From NCBI RefSeq assembly GCF_032854445.1, contig NW_027018457.1, positions 1 through 24,761 of the forward strand: DNA of 24,761 nucleotides. Reading direction: 5' to 3'. Each line of letters opens with the position of its first letter. Within the stretch, counting starts at the first letter, position 1. Source of the DNA: Liolophura sinensis (taxonomy: Eukaryota; Mollusca; Polyplacophora; Chitonida; Chitonidae). Under the pieces are notes generated by a model. It was not told where the DNA came from. It saw only the letters and a list, made by a program, of their open reading frames with translations, and ran no database searches. This document shows, piece by piece, positions 21,364-24,761 of this stretch. The translations under genes and the position numbers were made by a program.

Positions 21364-21912
21364 GAAAAATTGCAAATTTCCTTGGTTTCCATGGAGTAAG
21401 AGCCGTTGTTAGGCACGTGATTTTCACATAAATGCTCATTCAATTGTAGCTACAGCCATAAGTGTTGGTCGGAGAGCAACGCGGTTTGCACCATTCGATT
21501 TCTCGTCACAAAATACGTCGGATTAGCCTCTTACCAGCAGCATTGGAACAGTTTTACCACTTTTGGATTTTTGCCTGGGCTTTTTGCTAATTGAAATCGG
21601 CTACATTTACTATGTAATATTGCGACTGATCATTACAATAGTCAACTTTTGATTATAAGTTATGTGCCCTTCGGTAGCCCAGAAGACGTCAAATCTTTGG
21701 GCCAAGCCCATTTAACTCATCCAGCAATTGTCTTACTTCTAAGTCGAAGACAAACTCAATGTCTTTATCTACATGTTGAAAAACCACACCATTTGTATAT
21801 AAAAAAACACAAGGTACTTGATACAGTCTGCTGTAAAAAGTACAATTAAACACTGACCCACATCAATAAGGTGCCAAAAGATGCGCAATTGGGCCAGGCA
21901 TCTCCAGCTGTT
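21364..21912 (+). repeat. Satellite monomer 40, type C
   Basis: TTTTACCAC, AATTGAAATCGG, ATTGCGACTGATC and ACAATAGTC. Seven-A run before CACAAGG. Confidence 0.95.
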
Positions 21913-22462
21913 GAAAAATTGCAAATTTCCTTGGTTTCCATGGAGTAAGAGCCGTTGTTAGGGCACGTGATTTTCACATAAATGCTCATTCAATTGTCGC
22001 TACAGCCAAAAGTATTGGTCGTAGAGCAACGCGGTTTGCACCATTCGATTTCTCGTCACAAAATACGTCGGATTAGCCTCTTACCAGCAGAATTGGAACA
22101 GTTTTTCCACTTTTGGATTTTTGCCTGGGCTCTTTGCTAATTCAATTCGGCTACATTTACTATGTAATATCGCGACTGGTCATTACTATATTCAACTTTT
22201 GATTATAAGTTATGTGCCCTTCGGTAGCCCAGAAGACGTCAAATCTTTGGGCCAAGCCCATTTAACTCATCCAGCAATTGTCTTACTTCTAAGTCGAAGA
22301 CAAACTCAATGTCTTTATCTACATGTTGAAAAACCACACCATTTGTATATAAAAAACACAAGGTACTTGATACAGTCTGCTGTAAAAAGTACAATTAAAC
22401 ACTGACCCACATCAATAAGGTGCCCAAAAGATGCGCAATTGGGCCAGGCATCTCCAGCTGTT
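21913..22462 (+). repeat. Satellite monomer 41, type A
   Basis: GGTCGTAGAG, AGAATTGG and GGCTCTTTG. Extra G in TTAGGGCACG and extra C in GTGCCCAAAAG. Confidence 0.95.
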
Positions 22463-23008
22463 GAAAAATTGCAAATTTCCTTGGTTTCCATGGAGTAAGA
22501 GCCGTTGTTAGGCACGTGATTTTCACATAAATGCTCATTCAATTGTAGCTACAGCCATAAGTGTTGGTCGGAGAGCAACGCGGTTTGCACATTCGATTTC
22601 TCGTCACAAAATACGTCGGATTAGCCTCTTACCAGCAGCATTGGAACAGTTTTTCCACTTTTGGATTTTTGCTTGGGCTTTTTGCTAATTAAATTCGGCT
22701 ACATTTACTATGTAATATCGCGACTGGTCATTACTATATTCAACTTTTGATTATAAGTTATGTGCCCTTCGGTAGCCCAAAGACGTCAAATCTTTGGGCC
22801 AAGCCCATTTAACTCATCCAGCAATTGTCTTACTTCTAAGTCGAAGACAAACTCAATGTCTTTATCTACATGTTGAAAAACCACACCATTTGTATATAAA
22901 AAACACAAGGTACTTGATACAGTCTGCTGTAAAAAGTACAATTAAACACTGACCCACATCAATAAGGTGCCAAAAGATGCGCAATTGGGCCAGGCATCTC
23001 CAGCTGTT
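22463..23008 (+). repeat. Satellite monomer 42, type B (trimer form)
   Basis: AGAGCAACG, GCTTGGG, AATTAAATTCGG and AACACAAGG. CCCAAAGACG is the CCCAAAAG variant with one base lost. Confidence 0.94.
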
Positions 23009-23558
23009 GAAAAATTGCAAATTTCCTTGGTTTCCATGGAGTAAGAGCCGTTGTTAGGCACGTGATTTTCACATAAATGCTCATTCAATTGTAGCTACAG
23101 CCATAAGTGTTGGTCGGAGAGCAACGCGGTTTGCACCATTTCGATTTCTCGTCACAAAATACGTCGGATTAGCCTCTTACCAGCAGCATTGGAACAGTTT
23201 TACCACTTTTGGATTTTTGCCTGGGGCTTTTTGCTAATTGAAATCGGCTACATTTACTATGTAATATTGCGACTGATCATTACAATAGTCAACTTTTGAT
23301 TATAAGTTATGTGCCCTTCGGTAGCCCAGAAGACGTCAAATCTTTGGGCCAAGCCCATTTAACTCATCCAGCAATTGTCTTACTTCTAAGTCGAAGACAA
23401 ACTCAATGTCTTTATCTACATGTTGAAAAACCACACCATTTGTATATAAAAAACACAAGGTACTTGATACAGTCTGCTGTAAAAAGTACAATTAAACACT
23501 GACCCACATCAATAAGGTGCCAAAAGATGCGCAATTGGGCCAGGCATCTCCAGCTGTT
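23009..23558 (+). repeat. Satellite monomer 43, type C
   Basis: TTTTACCAC, AATTGAAATCGG, ATTGCGACTGATC and ACAATAGTC. Extra T in CATTTCGATT and extra G in CTGGGGC. Confidence 0.95.
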
Positions 23559-24105
23559 GAAAAATTGCAAATTTCCTTGGTTTCCATGGAGTAAGAGCCG
23601 TTGTTAGGCACGTGATTTTCACATAAATGCTCATTCAATTGTCGCTACAGCCAAAAGTATTGGTCGTAGAGCAACGCGGTTTGCACCATTCGATTTCTCG
23701 TCCAAAAATACGTCGGATTAGCCTCTTACCAGCAGAATTGGAACAGTTTTTCCACTTTGGATTTTTGCCTGGGCTCTTTGCTAATTCAATTCGGCTACAT
23801 TTACTATGTAATATCGCGACTGGTCATTACTATATTCAACTTTTGATTATAAGTTATGTGCCCTTCGGTAGCCCAGAAGACGTCAAATCTTTGGGCCAAG
23901 CCCATTTAACTCATCCAGCAATTGTCTTACTTCTAAGTCGAAGACAAACTCAATGTCTTTATCTACATGTTGAAAAACCACACCATTTGTATATAAAAAA
24001 CACAAGGTACTTGATACAGTCTGCTGTAAAAAGTACAATTAAACACTGACCCACATCAATAAGGTGCCAAAAGATGCGCAATTGGGCCAGGCATCTCCAG
24101 CTGTT
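23559..24105 (+). repeat. Satellite monomer 44, type A
   Basis: GGTCGTAGAG, AGAATTGG and GGCTCTTTG. CTCGTCCAAAAATACG is a local change from CTCGTCACAAAATACG. Confidence 0.95.
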
Positions 24106-24652
24106 GAAAAATTGCAAATTTCCTTGGTTTCCATGGAGTAAGAGCCGTTGTTAGGCACGTGATTTTCCACATAAATGCGCATTCAATTGTAGCTACAGCC
24201 ATAAGTGTTGGTCGGAGAGTAACGCGGTTTGCACCATTCGATTTCTCGTCACAAAATACGTCGGATTAGCCTCTTACCAGCAGCATTGGAACAGTTTTTC
24301 CACTTTGGATTTTTGCTTGGGCCTTTTTGCTAATTAAATTCGGCTACATTTACTATGTAATATCGCGACTGGTCATTACTATATTCAACTTTTGATTATA
24401 AGTTATGTGCCCTTCGTAGCCAAAAGACGTCAAATCTTTGGGCCAAGCCCATTTAACTCATCCGCAATTGTCTTACTTCTAAGTCGAAGACAAACTCAAT
24501 GTCTTTATCTACATGTTGAAAAAACCACACCATTTGTATATAAAAAACAAAAGGTACTTTGATACAGTCTGCTGTAAAAAGTACAATTAAACACTGACCC
24601 ACATCAATAAGGTGCCAAAAGAGCGCAATTGGGCCAGGCATCTCCAGCTGTT
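24106..24652 (+). repeat. Satellite monomer 45, type B (canonical form)
   Basis: AGAGTAACG, GCTTGGG, AATTAAATTCGG, CCAAAAG and AACAAAAGG as in the HOR copies. ATGCGCATTC is shared with monomer 36. Several one-base indels (TTTTCCAC, CTTCGTAGCC, GAGCGCAATT). Confidence 0.94.
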
Positions 24653-24761
24653 GAAAAATTGCAAATTTCCTTGGTTTCCATGGAGTAAGAGCCGTTGTTA
24701 GGCACGTGATTTTCACATAAATGCTCATTCAATTGTAGCTACAGCCATAAGTGTTGGTCGG
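24653..24761 (+). repeat. Satellite monomer 46, partial (first 109 bp)
   Basis: Cut by the window edge. AGCTACAGCCATAAGTG rules out A, D and F, and C is expected from the trimer order. Confidence 0.93.

Larger units (their letters stand above)
1..24761 (+). repeat. 548-bp tandem satellite array, whole window
   Basis: Every stretch of the window aligns to the same ~548-bp unit. The anchor GTGCCCTTCGG recurs from 301 (first) to 24407 (last), 45 times. Intervals range from 542 to 551 bp, and 18 of 44 are exactly 548. All units have the same orientation, with no spacer, inserted element or flanking unique DNA, so both array boundaries lie outside the window. G+C is about 40% (counted over 13441-13980). 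CCATGG, CACGTG, GACGTC and CAGCTG recur in nearly every unit. Known biology: arrays of this kind are typical of eukaryotic centromeric, pericentromeric or subtelomeric heterochromatin. Which of these applies here, and the species, cannot be told from the sequence. Confidence 0.99.
20268..24761 (+). repeat. A-B-C trimer run, period about 1.64 kb
   Basis: Monomers 38-45 read A' B C A B C A B, followed by a partial monomer whose visible bases (AGCTACAGCCATAAGTG) fit C or B. The trimer period is about 1646 bp (anchors 20568, 22214, 23858). The first two B copies share AGAGCAACG and CACAAGG, whereas most other B monomers have AGAGTAACG and CAAAAGG; this suggests that trimer was duplicated recently. 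The last B (24106-24652) has the canonical B variants again. The run continues out of the window. Confidence 0.82.

Noticed and set aside
299-24728. Dozens of 60-160 codon open reading frames on both strands
   Set aside because: They are the same few frames recurring once per satellite monomer. They shift frame from unit to unit because 548 is not divisible by three, break at single-base indels, and occur on both strands with no codon bias or recognisable domain. None is called as a gene.
1-24761. CRISPR array or bacterial tandem repeats
   Set aside because: The units are 548 bp with no unique spacers, and no cas-like genes or bacterial gene structure is present.
1-24761. Tandem rDNA, 5S RNA or telomeric repeat
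   Set aside because: No 5S- or rRNA-like conserved segment and no short G-rich telomere motif is seen. The unit does not look like a recognisable RNA gene with a spacer.

Overview
The whole window is one uninterrupted head-to-tail satellite DNA array. The unit is about 548 bp, about 40% G+C when counted over one representative monomer, and all copies lie in the same orientation. The recurring anchor GTGCCCTTCGG can be placed 45 times between 301 and 24407. The mean spacing is 547.9 bp and 548 is the commonest interval. The window holds 45 complete or near-complete monomers plus a 109-bp partial one, and the array runs off both ends. There is no unique sequence, no inserted transposon, no inverted monomer and no credible gene. 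A long, homogenised satellite of this kind points to a eukaryotic chromosome, most likely pericentromeric, centromeric or other heterochromatin. I do not recognise the monomer and cannot name the organism.

The monomers are not equal. Linked diagnostic variants sort them into recurring types, which I name A to K: A = GTAGAG + AGAATTGG + GGCTCTTTG; B = AGCTACAGCCATAAGTG + GCTTGGG + AATTAAATTCGG, often CCCAAAAG; C = TTTTACCAC + AATTGAAATCGG + ATTGCG; D = CGCTAC + AGAATTGG + GGCTTTTTG; E = GTCAATACTATAG + CATTCAGC + GTGCCTAAAG; F = GCCTGGGC + AATTAAATTAGG; G = CTTTTTATTATAAG + AACAACAAGG + AATTGAACAC; H = GTTGCTGGTCACGTG + CATTTAATTG + ATAATCAGC; I = AACTCGG + CATATTTTATG; J = CTTGGA/CTTGGAC + TATAGTTAAC; K = GGCTATTTG + AATTAAATTAGG.

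Layout. 1-9302 is a 17-monomer higher-order repeat (HOR) unit in the order G H I J K' K A B C D E F A B C D E. 9303-17523 is a second copy with 15 monomers: G H I J K A B C D E F A B C E. It has one K and one D fewer. 17524-20267 is a block of five chimeric or irregular monomers. 20268-24761 is a run of A-B-C trimers (period about 1.64 kb) that continues out of the window. Inside the 17-mer the A-B-C-D-E(-F) block is itself repeated at a six-monomer spacing. Three nested periods are therefore visible: 548 bp, about 3.3 kb and about 9.3 kb.

Most lineage-diagnostic variation lies in two short parts of the monomer (about 30 bp and about 100 bp). The rest is almost invariant, including a CACGTG palindrome, a TATATAAAA element and a TGGGC/GCCCA dyad. 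Single-base insertions and deletions are commoner in the first ~6 kb than at about 9.6-16.2 kb, where spacing is 548-549 throughout. This may reflect uneven sequence polishing rather than biology.
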